The notes beneath the pieces were generated by a model. That model saw nothing but the letters and a program-made list of their open reading frames with translations, searched no databases and was not told where the DNA came from. DNA of 64,000 nucleotides from Corynebacterium freiburgense (GTDB lineage: Bacteria; Actinomycetota; Actinomycetes; Mycobacteriales; Mycobacteriaceae): assembly GCF_030408815.1 (NCBI RefSeq), contig NZ_CP047355.1, positions 434,001 to 498,000 on the forward strand, read 5' to 3'. The translations under genes and the position numbers were made by a program. Shown here in pieces: positions 1 to 9,020 of the stretch (positions are counted from its first letter, which is position 1; the number at the start of each line of letters is the position of its first letter).

Positions 1-737
1 CCAATGTCGAGGGAGTTCAATTTATCCCTGAGCTTTCCACTGTTGAAGTAGAGGCGCCAAAAATCACGGTTAACGGTGGAACTTCGGACGTTCAAATTCG
101 GAACGTGTATTCGGAGCTTGGCAAGTTTAAGGTCACCAAGACTCTTGCGGGGCTGACAGGTGAATTGGCTGGTAAGGACCGCGACTTTGAGATCGAAGCA
201 CTGTGGACACTTAATGGGAAAGAAGAATCAAAGATCTTCACCATTAAGGCAAACCAGGTTGTAGAAGATTTCCCGGCATTGCCGATCGGTACCAAGGTAC
301 GCCTCCAAGAGACTCGCCCTCGTGATAATGCAATTGCCCACTGGGTTACCCCAGGCTATCGCTCCGAGACTCCAGGTGCAGTTGAAGACTATCGCGATGG
401 CACCGCGGTGCTCACTATTCAGCCGAATACGTTCGCGAATCCCGAACTGGTTACTATTACGAACACTGCAAACCCGCCATGGTGGTGGCTCTTAGTGCCA
501 CTCGTCCCACTTGCTTCAGGTAACGCTGGTTCTTCCGGCACCCCAACCCCGCCGGCCCAAGGTAATGCTGCGGCGCCGAGTGCTCAGGGCGTCGAAAAGC
601 AACAGCAGCCAGCACAAGCTGCGAGCCAACGCCTCCTTGCGCAAACCGGTGCATCGGTGCTCGGTATTGTTGCGGTTGCTGGAATTGCAGTAGCTGCGGG
701 TGTATTCCTGGTGCGCAGGAGCCGTAAAAACTCCTAA
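1..737 (+). CDS. Sortase-anchored surface protein, C-terminal part (5' end outside window)
   Basis: The reading frame is open to the window edge, so only the last ~245 residues are present. The visible part contains an Ig-like/DUF5979-type repeat (pattern ELGKFKVTKTLAG, then FEIEALW) followed by NPPWWWLLVPLVPLA, a Ser/Pro/Gln-rich wall-spanning linker and a cell-wall sorting signal. That signal is LAQTG, a hydrophobic helix (VLGIVAVAGIAVAAGVFLV) and the basic tail RRSRKNS. LAxTG is a known corynebacterial variant of LPxTG, so the protein is probably cleaved by a sortase between T and G and linked to the wall. It could be an adhesin or pilus-type protein; the N-terminal domains that would tell are missing. 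A hairpin terminator follows directly. Confidence 0.85.
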   Translation, partial: NVEGVQFIPELSTVEVEAPKITVNGGTSDVQIRNVYSELGKFKVTKTLAGLTGELAGKDRDFEIEALWTLNGKEESKIFTIKANQVVEDFPALPIGTKVRLQETRPRDNAIAHWVTPGYRSETPGAVEDYRDGTAVLTIQPNTFANPELVTITNTANPPWWWLLVPLVPLASGNAGSSGTPTPPAQGNAAAPSAQGVEKQQQPAQAASQRLLAQTGASVLGIVAVAGIAVAAGVFLVRRSRKNS

Positions 738-751
738 ACCCACCTCATAGT

Positions 752-786
752 AAAGGTCGAGTGTTAAAAAGGCGCTCGACCTTTTT
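752..786 (+). terminator. Rho-independent terminator of the surface protein gene
   Basis: AAGGTCGAG pairs with CTCGACCTT around an A-rich loop and is followed by a T run. It lies 15 nt after the stop codon of the LAQTG protein gene and before glmM. Confidence 0.85.
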
Positions 787-860
787 CTTAGGAAAAATTC
801 AGTACTCACACTTGGGGGATATGTCCAGAAAGATACGCTCAGAGGTGCATAATAGACCCC

Positions 861-2204
861 ATGAGTCGACTTTTTGGAACTGATGGTGTGCGTGGTCTGG
901 CAAATCAGCGGCTGACTGCCTCATTGGCCCTGCGTTTAGGTGCTGCGGCGGCACATGTGCTGACAAGCGAAAATCGAACCTCCAAGCGGCGCCCTGTGGC
1001 TATCGTTGGGCGGGACCCACGCGTATCCGGGGAAATGCTTGCAGCCGCACTTGCTGCAGGCATGGCTAGCCAAGGTGTCGACGTCCTGCGCGTAGGCGTT
1101 CTCCCAACCCCCGCTGTGGCCTTCCTAACAGATGACTATGGTGCAGATATGGGTGTTATGATCTCTGCCAGCCACAACCCCATGCCAGATAATGGCATTA
1201 AATTCTTTGCAGCTGGTGGACATAAACTTGCCGATGAAGTTGAAGACGAAATCGAAGCAGCCATGGATAAACTCCCCGAAGAAGGCCCCACGGGGCATGG
1301 AATCGGACGTGTTATCGAGGAATCAACAGACGCAATGGAGCGCTACCTCCAGCACCTTTCCCAATCTATCCCTCACAAACTCCAAGGCATCAAAGTAGTA
1401 GTCGACTGTGCAAACGGCGCAGCTTCTGAAGTTGCCCCCCTCGCATACGGCACCGCAGGGGCCGAAGTAATAGCAATCCATAACACCCCAAACGCCTACA
1501 ATATTAACGATAACTGCGGCTCCACCCATATCGAACAAATCCAAAAAGCAGTTATCGAACACGGAGCTGATCTCGGTCTAGCCCATGATGGCGATGCCGA
1601 CCGCTGCCTCGCCGTAGATGCCGAAGGCACCGTCGTAGATGGCGACCAAATCATGTCTATCCTGGCGCTCGCCATGAAAGAAAACGGCGAACTGCGCAAA
1701 AATACGCTCGTAGCTACCGTTATGTCCAACCTTGGACTCAAACTCGCCATGGAAGCAGCTGGAATCACGCTTCGCACCACCGCCGTAGGCGACCGCTATG
1801 TCCTCGCAGACCTCAATGCTGGCGGCTTTAGCTTAGGGGGTGAACAATCCGGACACATCGTTATGCCTGATTATGGCACCACTGGCGACGGTGTTCTGAC
1901 CGGTCTAGCACTCATGGCCCGCATGGCAGAAACCAAACGCACCCTAAAAGACCTTGCCACCGCAATGACGGTACTCCCACAAGTATTAATCAATGTGCCA
2001 GTGGCCGATAAGTCAGTGATTGCGACCCATCCAAATGTATGTTCCGCTATCGAGGCAGCCGAAGCTGAACTCGGTGACACCGGACGAGTGCTCCTGCGTG
2101 CCTCTGGAACAGAAGAGCTTTTCCGAGTCATGGTAGAAGCACCCACCGAAGAAACCGCCCGCAAAGTTGCTGGCCGACTCGCCGCAGTAGTAGCCGATGT
2201 ATAA
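861..2204 (+). CDS. glmM: Phosphoglucosamine mutase
   Basis: Converts glucosamine-6-phosphate to glucosamine-1-phosphate in the cytoplasm, the step between GlmS and GlmU on the way to UDP-GlcNAc for peptidoglycan. The 447 residues are full length for the family. The start [15 protein letters not shown] is typical. The catalytic phosphoserine loop SASHNP is at about residues 102-107 (Ser104 the likely phosphorylated residue). The Mg-binding loop DGDAD is at 243-247 and the phosphate-binding RASGTE is near 413. An AGAGGTG sequence upstream may serve as RBS. glmS lies 3 kb downstream in the same direction, as in mycobacteria (Rv3441c/Rv3436c). No terminator is obvious before the repeat element that follows. 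Confidence 0.97.
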   Translation: MSRLFGTDGVRGLANQRLTASLALRLGAAAAHVLTSENRTSKRRPVAIVGRDPRVSGEMLAAALAAGMASQGVDVLRVGVLPTPAVAFLTDDYGADMGVMISASHNPMPDNGIKFFAAGGHKLADEVEDEIEAAMDKLPEEGPTGHGIGRVIEESTDAMERYLQHLSQSIPHKLQGIKVVVDCANGAASEVAPLAYGTAGAEVIAIHNTPNAYNINDNCGSTHIEQIQKAVIEHGADLGLAHDGDADRCLAVDAEGTVVDGDQIMSILALAMKENGELRKNTLVATVMSNLGLKLAMEAAGITLRTTAVGDRYVLADLNAGGFSLGGEQSGHIVMPDYGTTGDGVLTGLALMARMAETKRTLKDLATAMTVLPQVLINVPVADKSVIATHPNVCSAIEAAEAELGDTGRVLLRASGTEELFRVMVEAPTEETARKVAGRLAAVVADV

Positions 2205-2279
2205 ACCCACTAAAAAAGTACTGCTCTTCCTATAGTTTGGCTCCTAGCTGGTTACTGTTGAGTTTGGTTTCCAGCTAGA

Positions 2280-2785
2280 TTCCTTTGGGGGTGGGGTTTG
2301 GGTTTGGGGTTTGGGGTTTGGGAAAGGCAGATTTGCGTTGTGGGCTCCTGGTTCGGGGGTGTAAGCTGGGGAAATGTTGTGGTGGGTTGTGGGTGATGTG
2401 AAATCTGCCTTGTTGGGTGGTGGGGAGTGTCAGATCTGCCTGATTTTCGGGGCGGCGGGCTGGTTTCCCGAGCCTCTGGACCGCTTGACCCGGTGTTTCA
2501 TAGGCGTACCCTATTAAACTAGTGATGTTTTTATCCCGATTGTCGCAGATTCCATAAAATCGGCCGAAAAAATGGAATCTGAGACAGCCCCCGAATAGCA
2601 GCTCGACCAGTACCCCGACCACTACACGATCGGTAGCCCCAAAAGCCAACCACCTCGCAACCGGCCCTCTAAAAGGTCGACCAGCCCCACCCAAACCCAG
2701 GTCACGGGCCACGAGCGCCACAAACCAAGCCACAAACCAAGTCGCAAACCAAGTCGCAAACCAAGCCACAAACTGAACAGAAACA
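2280..2785 (+). repeat. Dispersed intergenic element, family 1, copy A (single hairpin)
   Basis: Shortest copy of a non-coding element also present near 9.0-9.9, 45.0-45.65 and 55.86-56.5 kb. The left arm has AGGCAGATTTG, GGGGGTGTAAGCTGGGG, GAAATCTGCC and CAGATCTGCCTGATTTT. A conserved junction ACCCTATTAAACTAGTGATG leads into one 46-bp palindrome at 2541-2586. The right arm has AACCCAGGTCACGGG and a CCAAACC-rich low-complexity tail, including a 12-bp tandem repeat at about 2718-2772. Open frames crossing it are composed of the repeat text and are not credible genes. The other full copies have three palindromes; this one has one. Confidence 0.85.
2541..2586. repeat. 46-bp palindrome unit, family 1 (copy A)
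   Basis: TGTCGCAGATTCCAT, a 16-bp centre, then ATGGAATCTGAGACA: 14 of 15 positions pair. The centre is itself a small palindrome (TCGGCCGA) flanked by A runs. Confidence 0.9.
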
Positions 2786-2933
2786 CATAGGCACACAAGC
2801 CCCAAAATCCCCAATAAACCTATAGCCCCAGAAGAAGATCCCATAGTTTTCTACTAGCAGGGAACCTGAGTTTGTGGTTGTTGCGTCTAACTAGGCGATT
2901 GGGTTGCTTCACTGGTCGTGGGGAGGTTTGGAA

Positions 2934-3233
2934 GTGTCGGGTTTTGAGTTTGATCCGGTCGTGGTCCATGAGCGGTTGGACCGGCTGATTGCGGATTTTG
3001 ATGGCAGGCACAGGTCGTTCGCTGACGGTGGGCCAAGCTTTCCTGTGGAAGCTGCTGGTAGGGGGTTTGCTGATTATGGTCGGCGTATTGCGGCGATGTT
3101 GAACGGGATTCATGCTGCTGGGGAGGTGCGTACTGGGAGGCTGGTTGAGGGATGCAGATTTGCGCGGGATTCGGTGTTGGGGGTGTGTGATTCGGATGGG
3201 GTTTTGGGTTCGGAGTTAAGGGGGTTGTGGTGA
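2934..3233 (+). CDS. Small helical protein, Rv3440c-like
   Basis: A 99-residue protein of unassigned function. GTG at 2934 is chosen because GGGGAGG lies 7 nt upstream; an in-frame ATG at 2904 has no such site. The sequence is helical with a conserved-looking Phe/Arg pattern (ERLDRLIADFDGRHRSF). Position and size match mycobacterial Rv3440c next to glmM. Length and helix pattern recall type VII secretion-associated proteins, but no WxG motif is present, so that is only a possibility. It is first in a three-gene run: its TGA overlaps the GTG of the next gene. Confidence 0.7.
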   Translation: MSGFEFDPVVVHERLDRLIADFDGRHRSFADGGPSFPVEAAGRGFADYGRRIAAMLNGIHAAGEVRTGRLVEGCRFARDSVLGVCDSDGVLGSELRGLW

Positions 3234-4087
3234 GTGCGGGGGAGTTGGTGGTTGGGTATTCGTCGGCTGTTGAGGATTTGCGTTGTGCGTCGCGGGGTTT
3301 GTGGTTGGGGCCTGCGTTAAACCCGGATTTGCTTTCCGACGCCGCGTCCGCTGTGGATGGTACTGACCCTTCGGCGCTTCTGGAGTGTACACATTTGGCT
3401 GTGGGGGATAGTGAGGATTTTGTTGGTACCCAGGAGTCGGTATCTGGGGTATTTCATGAGTTAGGGGATTTCGGAGATGGTTTGCTGGGTGATTGTTTGG
3501 AGGTGTTGTCTGCGGATTGGGGTTCGCATAGGGAGGCGGTGCGGTTTATTGAGCAGCAAACGGCTGAGTGCGCTGCGGCGATTAATACGATTGCTCAAGA
3601 TTCGGGGGAAGTGCTTCGAGCGTTGTGTGAGGAGTTGCAAGGAATGATCGGAGTGTTGTGCGCGCAGTTGCATACATTGGATCCTGCGGAGCATTCGGCA
3701 GCGTTTCGGGGGTGTATTGACGCGGCGGGGGAGCTTATTGATCGTGCGGGCACGTTTATTTTAGGTGTATGTGAGGATCGTGATGAGGCGTTGGGGTTGT
3801 GTTATGACCAGCTTTTGGGAATGGGAGAGCCGATTGCTGTGCCGGGGAATCCACTAGTGAATTTGGTGGAAGAACCTCCTGCAAAGCCTATTCCGGTGGT
3901 TCATGCGGAGAGCAGTAAACCAGAGGCACCAGTCCCAGATGTGCCAGCAACAAAAGTCCCCATTCCTGAACCTTTGCCATCGGATACACCTGCGCCGGAG
4001 GCTCCAGCACAGCAGGAGCCTGCCAGTGAAGAGCCGGTTGGTGGGGCGTCGAAACGCGGTGGGGCAAGGAAGGCTGGTGCCTGGTGA
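3230..4087 (+). CDS. Rv3439c-like protein with Pro/Ala-rich C-terminus
   Basis: About 285 residues: an acidic helical N-terminal region of ~205 residues with several Cys, then a Pro/Glu/Ala-rich tail (for example PAPEAPAQQEPA) ending in a basic GGASKRGGARKAG. No signal peptide is evident. The start is GTG 3230, overlapping the previous stop as GTGA with AAGGGGG 5 nt upstream; GTG 3227 is the alternative. The gene is strongly G/T-rich on the coding strand, unlike neighbouring glmM. The mycobacterial gene at this place (Rv3439c) is also Ala/Pro-rich. Its function is unknown. Translational coupling with both neighbours suggests one complex or pathway. Confidence 0.65.
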   Translation: MSAGELVVGYSSAVEDLRCASRGLWLGPALNPDLLSDAASAVDGTDPSALLECTHLAVGDSEDFVGTQESVSGVFHELGDFGDGLLGDCLEVLSADWGSHREAVRFIEQQTAECAAAINTIAQDSGEVLRALCEELQGMIGVLCAQLHTLDPAEHSAAFRGCIDAAGELIDRAGTFILGVCEDRDEALGLCYDQLLGMGEPIAVPGNPLVNLVEEPPAKPIPVVHAESSKPEAPVPDVPATKVPIPEPLPSDTPAPEAPAQQEPASEEPVGGASKRGGARKAGAW

Positions 4088-4290
4088 CAACTACAAATGA
4101 GTTTTCAGACTTTATCGAACAATTTCGGGTGCGCGCGGCGAGGAGACTCAGTGAATTTGAGGCTGAGATGGAGAAGACCCGCGCGGCGAGTATGCGGGCA
4201 ATGCAAATGCCCCGGGAAGAGGCGGCGCCGTACGGGTCAAGGCCAGCACCAGGTCCGGTGCAAAGTGTGCTGAGAAAAAGGCGCTTGTAA
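4084..4290 (+). CDS. Small basic protein, third gene of the coupled operon
   Basis: 68 residues, GTG start overlapping the preceding TGA by 4 bp. The N-terminal ~45 residues form a charged amphipathic helix (FIEQFRVRAARRLSEFEAE) and the C-terminus is Pro/Arg-rich (SVLRKRRL). It is not recognised as a member of a named family. Its stop lies 1 bp from the end of the convergent hydrolase gene. Existence is supported by the start overlap and helical charge pattern; its function is unknown. Confidence 0.55.
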   Translation: MTTTNEFSDFIEQFRVRAARRLSEFEAEMEKTRAASMRAMQMPREEAAPYGSRPAPGPVQSVLRKRRL

Positions 4291-4291
4291 C

Positions 4292-5125
4292 TTAACGGGA
4301 GAGGAAGCCAGCGAGTGGGCTTTCAGGTTCGGATTCGGACAAGTTTGCTACTCGTTTTGCAGTTACCTCAAGGGCAGAGAATGGGGCGTATTTTTTATCC
4401 CCAGTAACGCGGTGCAATAAAAATCCGGTAGCGAGCCCGCGGGCGGTTTCTTGAGCGGAAAACTCCGGCCAACCAAGACCCATGGCGGTTTTTAACATAA
4501 TTGACTCGGAAAAACCGCTTGCAGAAGCATTGGTAATTTTCCGGTAGGCCACGGGGCCTTTCCAATTGCGGGCAAGTTCCACCGGATCGCCAGAATGGAA
4601 AATTGAATCCTTGCCTGCGTCTAAAATCAGGCCAGGAATGTCTACATTATTCGCCGCAGACTCAGCGGAAGGACTGGTAGTTGCTGGATAAATAGCCACG
4701 ACCGCCCGTGTTTTCGGCCGACCAGCAGCCGCCAAAACTGCGCAACCACCGCCCATTCCATGGCCAATTAAACCAAGTTTTCCAGGAGAAACCGTGATGT
4801 TTCCATTTCCTAATTTTACTCCGGCGGCAATCTGCAATGCCGATTCTAAATCGGCCGCAAAACCACGATGATTTGGGGCGATCCCTTGCTCAGTATTCGG
4901 GGCGGCCACCACAAAACCCCAGCTGGCAAAATGTTTGAGGGTATTGTGATAGCGCCCAATATCCGTCATCCAATCATGGCCAAAAGCCAGGGCAGGAAGA
5001 CCATTCCCTTCGGCAGGGGCATAGATTTTTCCTGGTAAACCAGCGAATTCTAAATCACCAGCAAGGACACGATGCGGCCCTCGTTTGCTCAATTTGGATA
5101 ATTGCTTTTTTAAATTCTCAGCCAC
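4292..5125 (-). CDS. Alpha/beta-hydrolase-fold protein lacking catalytic residues (Rv3438-like)
   Basis: 277 residues with the layout of the dienelactone hydrolase/cutinase-like branch: FGHDWMTD near residue 49 (oxyanion region), nucleophile elbow at 121-127 and acid loop ILDAGKD near 168-173. The elbow reads GHGMGGG where active relatives have GHSMGGG, so the nucleophile serine is a glycine (codon GGA, Gly123). The expected GASH histidine loop reads NASASG (199-204), so the catalytic His is also missing. It is probably a non-catalytic binding or scaffold protein. Gene order matches mycobacterial Rv3438 beside glmS. It is transcribed divergently from glmS. Confidence 0.8.
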   Translation of the reverse strand: MAENLKKQLSKLSKRGPHRVLAGDLEFAGLPGKIYAPAEGNGLPALAFGHDWMTDIGRYHNTLKHFASWGFVVAAPNTEQGIAPNHRGFAADLESALQIAAGVKLGNGNITVSPGKLGLIGHGMGGGCAVLAAAGRPKTRAVVAIYPATTSPSAESAANNVDIPGLILDAGKDSIFHSGDPVELARNWKGPVAYRKITNASASGFSESIMLKTAMGLGWPEFSAQETARGLATGFLLHRVTGDKKYAPFSALEVTAKRVANLSESEPESPLAGFLSR

Positions 5126-5270
5126 AATGCTTAAGGATAGTTCAACTTAGATACTATTGCCGGGGATACGCGCGCCTAATACCGAATTCCTTGCCTAGAA
5201 AACTTGTATTTCTAAGGGCGTGAGTTGCGTTTTCCTTCAATCTCAGCAACTTTGCATTATTCTTTGCTGC

Positions 5271-7136
5271 ATGTGTGGAATCGTAGGATATATCGGTGGC
5301 CGTGAAGGCCTGCAAGTTGCGCTGGATGCATTACGGCGTATGGAATACCGCGGATATGATTCCTCAGGTATTGCTATTGCAGACGGCCACGGGGGTTTAG
5401 AAACAGTAAAACGGGCTGGGAAAATAGCAAATCTAGATGATCGCATTGCGGAATTAGGGGAGAGTAGCTTTCAAGGCCATACTGCGATTGGTCATACTCG
5501 TTGGGCGACTCATGGCCGTCCAACTGATATAAATGCGCACCCGCATCTTTCATTCGATGGCAAAGTAGCCATTGTTCACAATGGGATTATTGAGAACTTC
5601 TCACAATTACGGCAAGAGCTAGAACGTGAAGGGATTGAATTAGTCAGTGAAACGGATTCTGAAGTAGCTGCTCATCTTCTTGCCCGTGCATATAACGAAG
5701 GGGAAACTGCGGGCGATTTTCAGGCAAGTGCACTCGCGGTGTTAAACCGACTTGAAGGCGCGTTTACATTATTGTTTTTGCACGTCGATCACCCAGATAT
5801 GATTATTGCCGCGCGGAGATCGACGCCGCTTATCATCGGCGTCGGCGAAGAGGAAATGTTTCTGGGCTCCGACGTGGCAGCGTTTATTGCCTATACTCGT
5901 GAAGCCGTTGAACTTGAACAAGATAATGTTGTGATCCTAACCAAAGGTGGCTATCAGATCCTGGATTTTGATGGTAACGCTGTAGCAGGCAAACCCTTTA
6001 CCATTAACTGGGATTTAGCTGCTGCTGAAAAAGCAGGATTTGACTCCTTTATGATGAAGGAAATCCACGAGCAGCCAGCCGCAGTCCGCGATACGCTATT
6101 CGGCCATCTACGAGATGGGCGGATCATTCTGGATGAACAGAATCTTACAAATGCCGACCTTAAGGCTGTAAATAAGATTTTCGTAGTAGCTTGTGGTTCT
6201 GCTTATCACTCCGGCCTGCTTGCCAAATACGCTATCGAACACTGGGTGAGGATTCCGGTGGAGATTGAAGTGGCATCGGAATTCCGTTATCGCGACCCAG
6301 TGCTGGATTCCCGAACATTAGTGGTCGCTGTATCGCAATCAGGGGAAACCGCAGACACTCTGGAGGCGGTGCGCCATGCGAAGGCGCAAGGAGCCAAAGT
6401 GCTGGCTGTGTGTAATACCAATGGTGCTCAAATCCCTCGGGAGTCTGACGCCGTGCTCTATACGCATGCCGGCCCAGAAATCGGCGTTGCGTCTACCAAG
6501 GCATTTTTAGCGCAGGTCGCAGCAAACTACATCGTTGGTTTGGCATTGGCCCAGGCGAAAGGTACGAAATATCCTGATGAAATAGTGGATATTTGGCGGG
6601 ATTTGGAAAGCATTCCAGCGAAGATTGAATCACTGCTTTCCTGTGAGGAAGAGGCGCAGCAAATTGCGGAAACACTTGGTCCAATTCCCACAATGTTGTT
6701 CCTAGGGCGTGGGGTCGGGTTCCCAGTGGCGTTGGAGGGAGCATTAAAACTCAAGGAATTGGCGTATATTCATGCGGAAGGATTCCCAGCTGGGGAATTA
6801 AAGCATGGTCCGATCGCACTAATTGAAGATGATCTCCCGGTGGTTGTGGTTGTTCCTAGTCCCCGAGGCGTGAAAGTTTTACACTCGAAGATCGTGTCGA
6901 ATATTCAGGAGATTCGGGCTCGTGGTGCGAAAACAATTGTGATTGCGGAAGAAGGGGATACCGCAGTAGAGCCATATGCTAATTGGCTGATTCGAATTCC
7001 AGAGTCTTCCACCATTATGCAGCCACTTTTGGCTACCGTCCCATTGCAATTCCTGGCGGCGTTTATTGCGAGAGAATGCGGCAATGACGATATTGATAAA
7101 CCACGGAATTTGGCAAAGTCTGTGACAGTCGAATAG
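5271..7136 (+). CDS. glmS: Glutamine-fructose-6-phosphate aminotransferase (isomerising)
   Basis: Makes glucosamine-6-phosphate from fructose-6-phosphate and glutamine, the first step of UDP-GlcNAc synthesis. The start is placed at ATG 5271 because the N-terminal nucleophile Cys must follow Met (MCGIVGYIGG); the upstream in-frame GTG at 5220 would bury it. It encodes 621 residues: an Ntn glutaminase domain (HTRWATHGRP, EYRGYDSSG), then two SIS sugar-isomerase domains (CGSAYHSG, SQSGETADT, EGAxKLKELAYIHAEG) and the usual C-terminal DKPRNLAKSVTVE. No strong Shine-Dalgarno is visible. No glmS ribozyme-like sequence is apparent upstream. Confidence 0.97.
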   Translation: MCGIVGYIGGREGLQVALDALRRMEYRGYDSSGIAIADGHGGLETVKRAGKIANLDDRIAELGESSFQGHTAIGHTRWATHGRPTDINAHPHLSFDGKVAIVHNGIIENFSQLRQELEREGIELVSETDSEVAAHLLARAYNEGETAGDFQASALAVLNRLEGAFTLLFLHVDHPDMIIAARRSTPLIIGVGEEEMFLGSDVAAFIAYTREAVELEQDNVVILTKGGYQILDFDGNAVAGKPFTINWDLAAAEKAGFDSFMMKEIHEQPAAVRDTLFGHLRDGRIILDEQNLTNADLKAVNKIFVVACGSAYHSGLLAKYAIEHWVRIPVEIEVASEFRYRDPVLDSRTLVVAVSQSGETADTLEAVRHAKAQGAKVLAVCNTNGAQIPRESDAVLYTHAGPEIGVASTKAFLAQVAANYIVGLALAQAKGTKYPDEIVDIWRDLESIPAKIESLLSCEEEAQQIAETLGPIPTMLFLGRGVGFPVALEGALKLKELAYIHAEGFPAGELKHGPIALIEDDLPVVVVVPSPRGVKVLHSKIVSNIQEIRARGAKTIVIAEEGDTAVEPYANWLIRIPESSTIMQPLLATVPLQFLAAFIARECGNDDIDKPRNLAKSVTVE

Positions 7137-7156
7137 TTTTTCATTTCGACATACAC

Positions 7157-7191
7157 AAACCCCGACTATGTGAATAAGTAGTCGGGGTTTT
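7157..7191 (+). terminator. Terminator of glmS
   Basis: AAACCCCGACT pairs perfectly with AGTCGGGGTTT, followed by a T-rich end. From here to the next gene at 7515 I see only a GGAAGG ribosome-binding site (7501-7506) and no further recognisable feature. Confidence 0.9.
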
Positions 7192-7514
7192 GTAGCAATA
7201 ACTTATTGATCTCCTGCAGTTTTACCGAGTTTTTACTATTAATTTGTATTGTGGGTTACGAACCCTGGCTCTATCAGTAAACCTGCAGGTCTGGGCGTCG
7301 ATACGCAATCATGGGGGTAGTGGTTTGCCCGGGTGTAAAGGCGTGCACAATGACTTCTATGCCAAACACAAGCGCGAATCTTTGGTGCTGTCGAACCTTG
7401 TTTTATACATTCATTATGTTGTCCAAAGTTGTGGGGGTACTTGAGAATCCCGGAGCGAAACAAATTTGATATGGGTGGTGTGGTAACCCTTTTGCCTATT
7501 GGAAGGACACCTCA

Positions 7515-8288
7515 GTGGCTGTGGCAATGGCAATGCTGCTTCAACATCAATCCGATCCGGAAGTCACCGAAGAAGCATTACGAACCCAATTAATGGAAGA
7601 CTGGCGAGATTTCGACTCCGCAAGCCTCACACGATCCGAAGCTGACGAAGGAGTCCTCTCCTTTACATACGGGAACTACGTGATCACGCTAGCGCAAATA
7701 CAACAACCCATGCTGGAACTTACCCATATAAACGAACTATGCGCGGCGAGTAGACTCTGGCCAGATGAAGTAGCCTTTGATACCGACTACCAAGCGCACA
7801 CTATCGTTAGTGTGGCGGGGCTTGGCCCAAACGATGAAATGGAAGTTTCCGCGCTGCTCACACAAGTTATTGCATCATTGATCGCCATATCGTCTCAAGG
7901 ATTCGCAGTGTTTTGGGAAGGTGCACAGCATTTGGCATATCCCGGATTTGTGCGCGAACTCGCGCTGAAAGAACTGCCGCAACCACTGCCTGCAATCTGG
8001 GTTTCCTACAATATTGGTCCGGGTCCCACCGGAAAACTCGCGGCACTTACAGTAGGGCTCGACCGTCTTGGCCTTATGGACGTAGAAATCCCAGACGCAC
8101 AAAAGCCAGGACGCGAAACCCTCGAAATCCTTATGCGCACAGCCGCCTATCAAATGGAAAATCGAATCCCAATAGATAACGGCATAGTCATTACTGGTTC
8201 GGAAAACACGAAGATCAATGTAGTGTATGGTCCGTCAATGATTCCGCAAGACAAAACTGTCATTCAACTCCATATCGAATCTGCATAG
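7515..8288 (+). CDS. DUF4261 domain protein
   Basis: 257 residues, soluble, acidic. GTG start with GGAAGG 8 nt upstream. The C-terminal ~75 residues carry the DUF4261-type signature (a Gly-rich DNGIVITGSE followed by INVVYGPS and a final beta strand). The central part is an alpha/beta region with FWEGAQHLAYP. DUF4261 proteins are uncharacterised; several occur among immunity-like genes of toxin systems. That context is suggestive here because DUF4274 and DUF1963 genes also occur in this window. No toxin gene is adjacent. Confidence 0.7.
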   Translation: MAVAMAMLLQHQSDPEVTEEALRTQLMEDWRDFDSASLTRSEADEGVLSFTYGNYVITLAQIQQPMLELTHINELCAASRLWPDEVAFDTDYQAHTIVSVAGLGPNDEMEVSALLTQVIASLIAISSQGFAVFWEGAQHLAYPGFVRELALKELPQPLPAIWVSYNIGPGPTGKLAALTVGLDRLGLMDVEIPDAQKPGRETLEILMRTAAYQMENRIPIDNGIVITGSENTKINVVYGPSMIPQDKTVIQLHIESA

Positions 8289-8338
8289 TTCACAGCTACT
8301 AGGCTTGAGTGGTGTCAACCTTTTCCTAGTCCCTAGCT

Positions 8339-9013
8339 ATGCATAAAGAAATGAATTACCAGCCACCCACATTGACCGTAGACCTTGTAGCCTTTCAGCT
8401 TGAAAACAACGAACTGACCGTGCTTCTACTACGGCGGGTGGCAGCACCTTTTCAAGGAGAACTTGCACTTCCAGGAGGCTACAACTGGAAAGGTGAAGCC
8501 ACTCAAAATGCCCTTGCCCGAATAGCCCAAGATAAAATCGGCCTAAATATCCACACCGAACTCGGATTTTTCGAACAGTTATACACGTTTGATACTGTAG
8601 CTAGAGATCCTCGGGGGCATGCCGTATCTGTGGTCTATCTCGGCTGCGGGGCGAATATCCACCTCACCGAAGGAAGCCATAAGGGCGCTTTTTACCCAGT
8701 AAGTGCACTACCGCAATTAGCGTTTGATCACAATGAAATTGTGCATTATGCGCACCAGCGGCTGAAAAACAAAATAACCTACAGCAATGCCATTAGCGGA
8801 CTCTTGCCGCAAGAATTCACATTGTCCCAATTGCAAGCGGCTTACCAAGCTGTACTTGGGCGCAACATAGATAAACGAAATTTCCGCAAGAAAATCCTGA
8901 GCCTTCATGCCATTGAAGAAACCGGAAATCAATGGCGCGAAGGTGCCCATAGGCCCGCGAAACTCTACCGATTCCAAAACCCAGAATTCGAAGAATTCGC
9001 AGCGCCATTCTAA
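8339..9013 (+). CDS. NrtR-like transcription regulator with degenerate Nudix domain
   Basis: 224 residues: an N-terminal Nudix fold (LPGGY near 45-49) and a C-terminal winged-helix domain (~140-224), the plan of NrtR regulators of NAD metabolism, which sense ADP-ribose. The Nudix box (47-69) keeps Gly47, Glu53, Arg61, Gly68 and Leu69, but the metal-binding glutamates of REuxEE are Ile62, Asp65 and Lys66, so hydrolase activity is unlikely. This supports a regulator. No nad gene is next to it; its targets lie elsewhere or are unknown. Start ATG 8339; ATG 8351 is possible. A family 1 repeat begins 8 nt after the stop. Confidence 0.8.
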   Translation: MHKEMNYQPPTLTVDLVAFQLENNELTVLLLRRVAAPFQGELALPGGYNWKGEATQNALARIAQDKIGLNIHTELGFFEQLYTFDTVARDPRGHAVSVVYLGCGANIHLTEGSHKGAFYPVSALPQLAFDHNEIVHYAHQRLKNKITYSNAISGLLPQEFTLSQLQAAYQAVLGRNIDKRNFRKKILSLHAIEETGNQWREGAHRPAKLYRFQNPEFEEFAAPF

Positions 9014-9020
9014 GGTGCAA

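Noticed and set aside
2275-2844. 189-residue minus-strand frame with Trp/Ala-rich repeats
   Set aside because: The repeats come from the CCAAACC tandem text and palindrome of element A; no RBS and no counterpart in other copies.
5126-5270. glmS ribozyme or riboswitch
   Set aside because: The leader is only about 145 bp shared with a divergent gene and shows no recognisable ribozyme core; such ribozymes are typical of Firmicutes.
7244-7463. Short frames on both strands after glmS
   Set aside because: Composition is Trp/Cys/His-rich without RBS or domain pattern; they appear to be chance frames in the gap.
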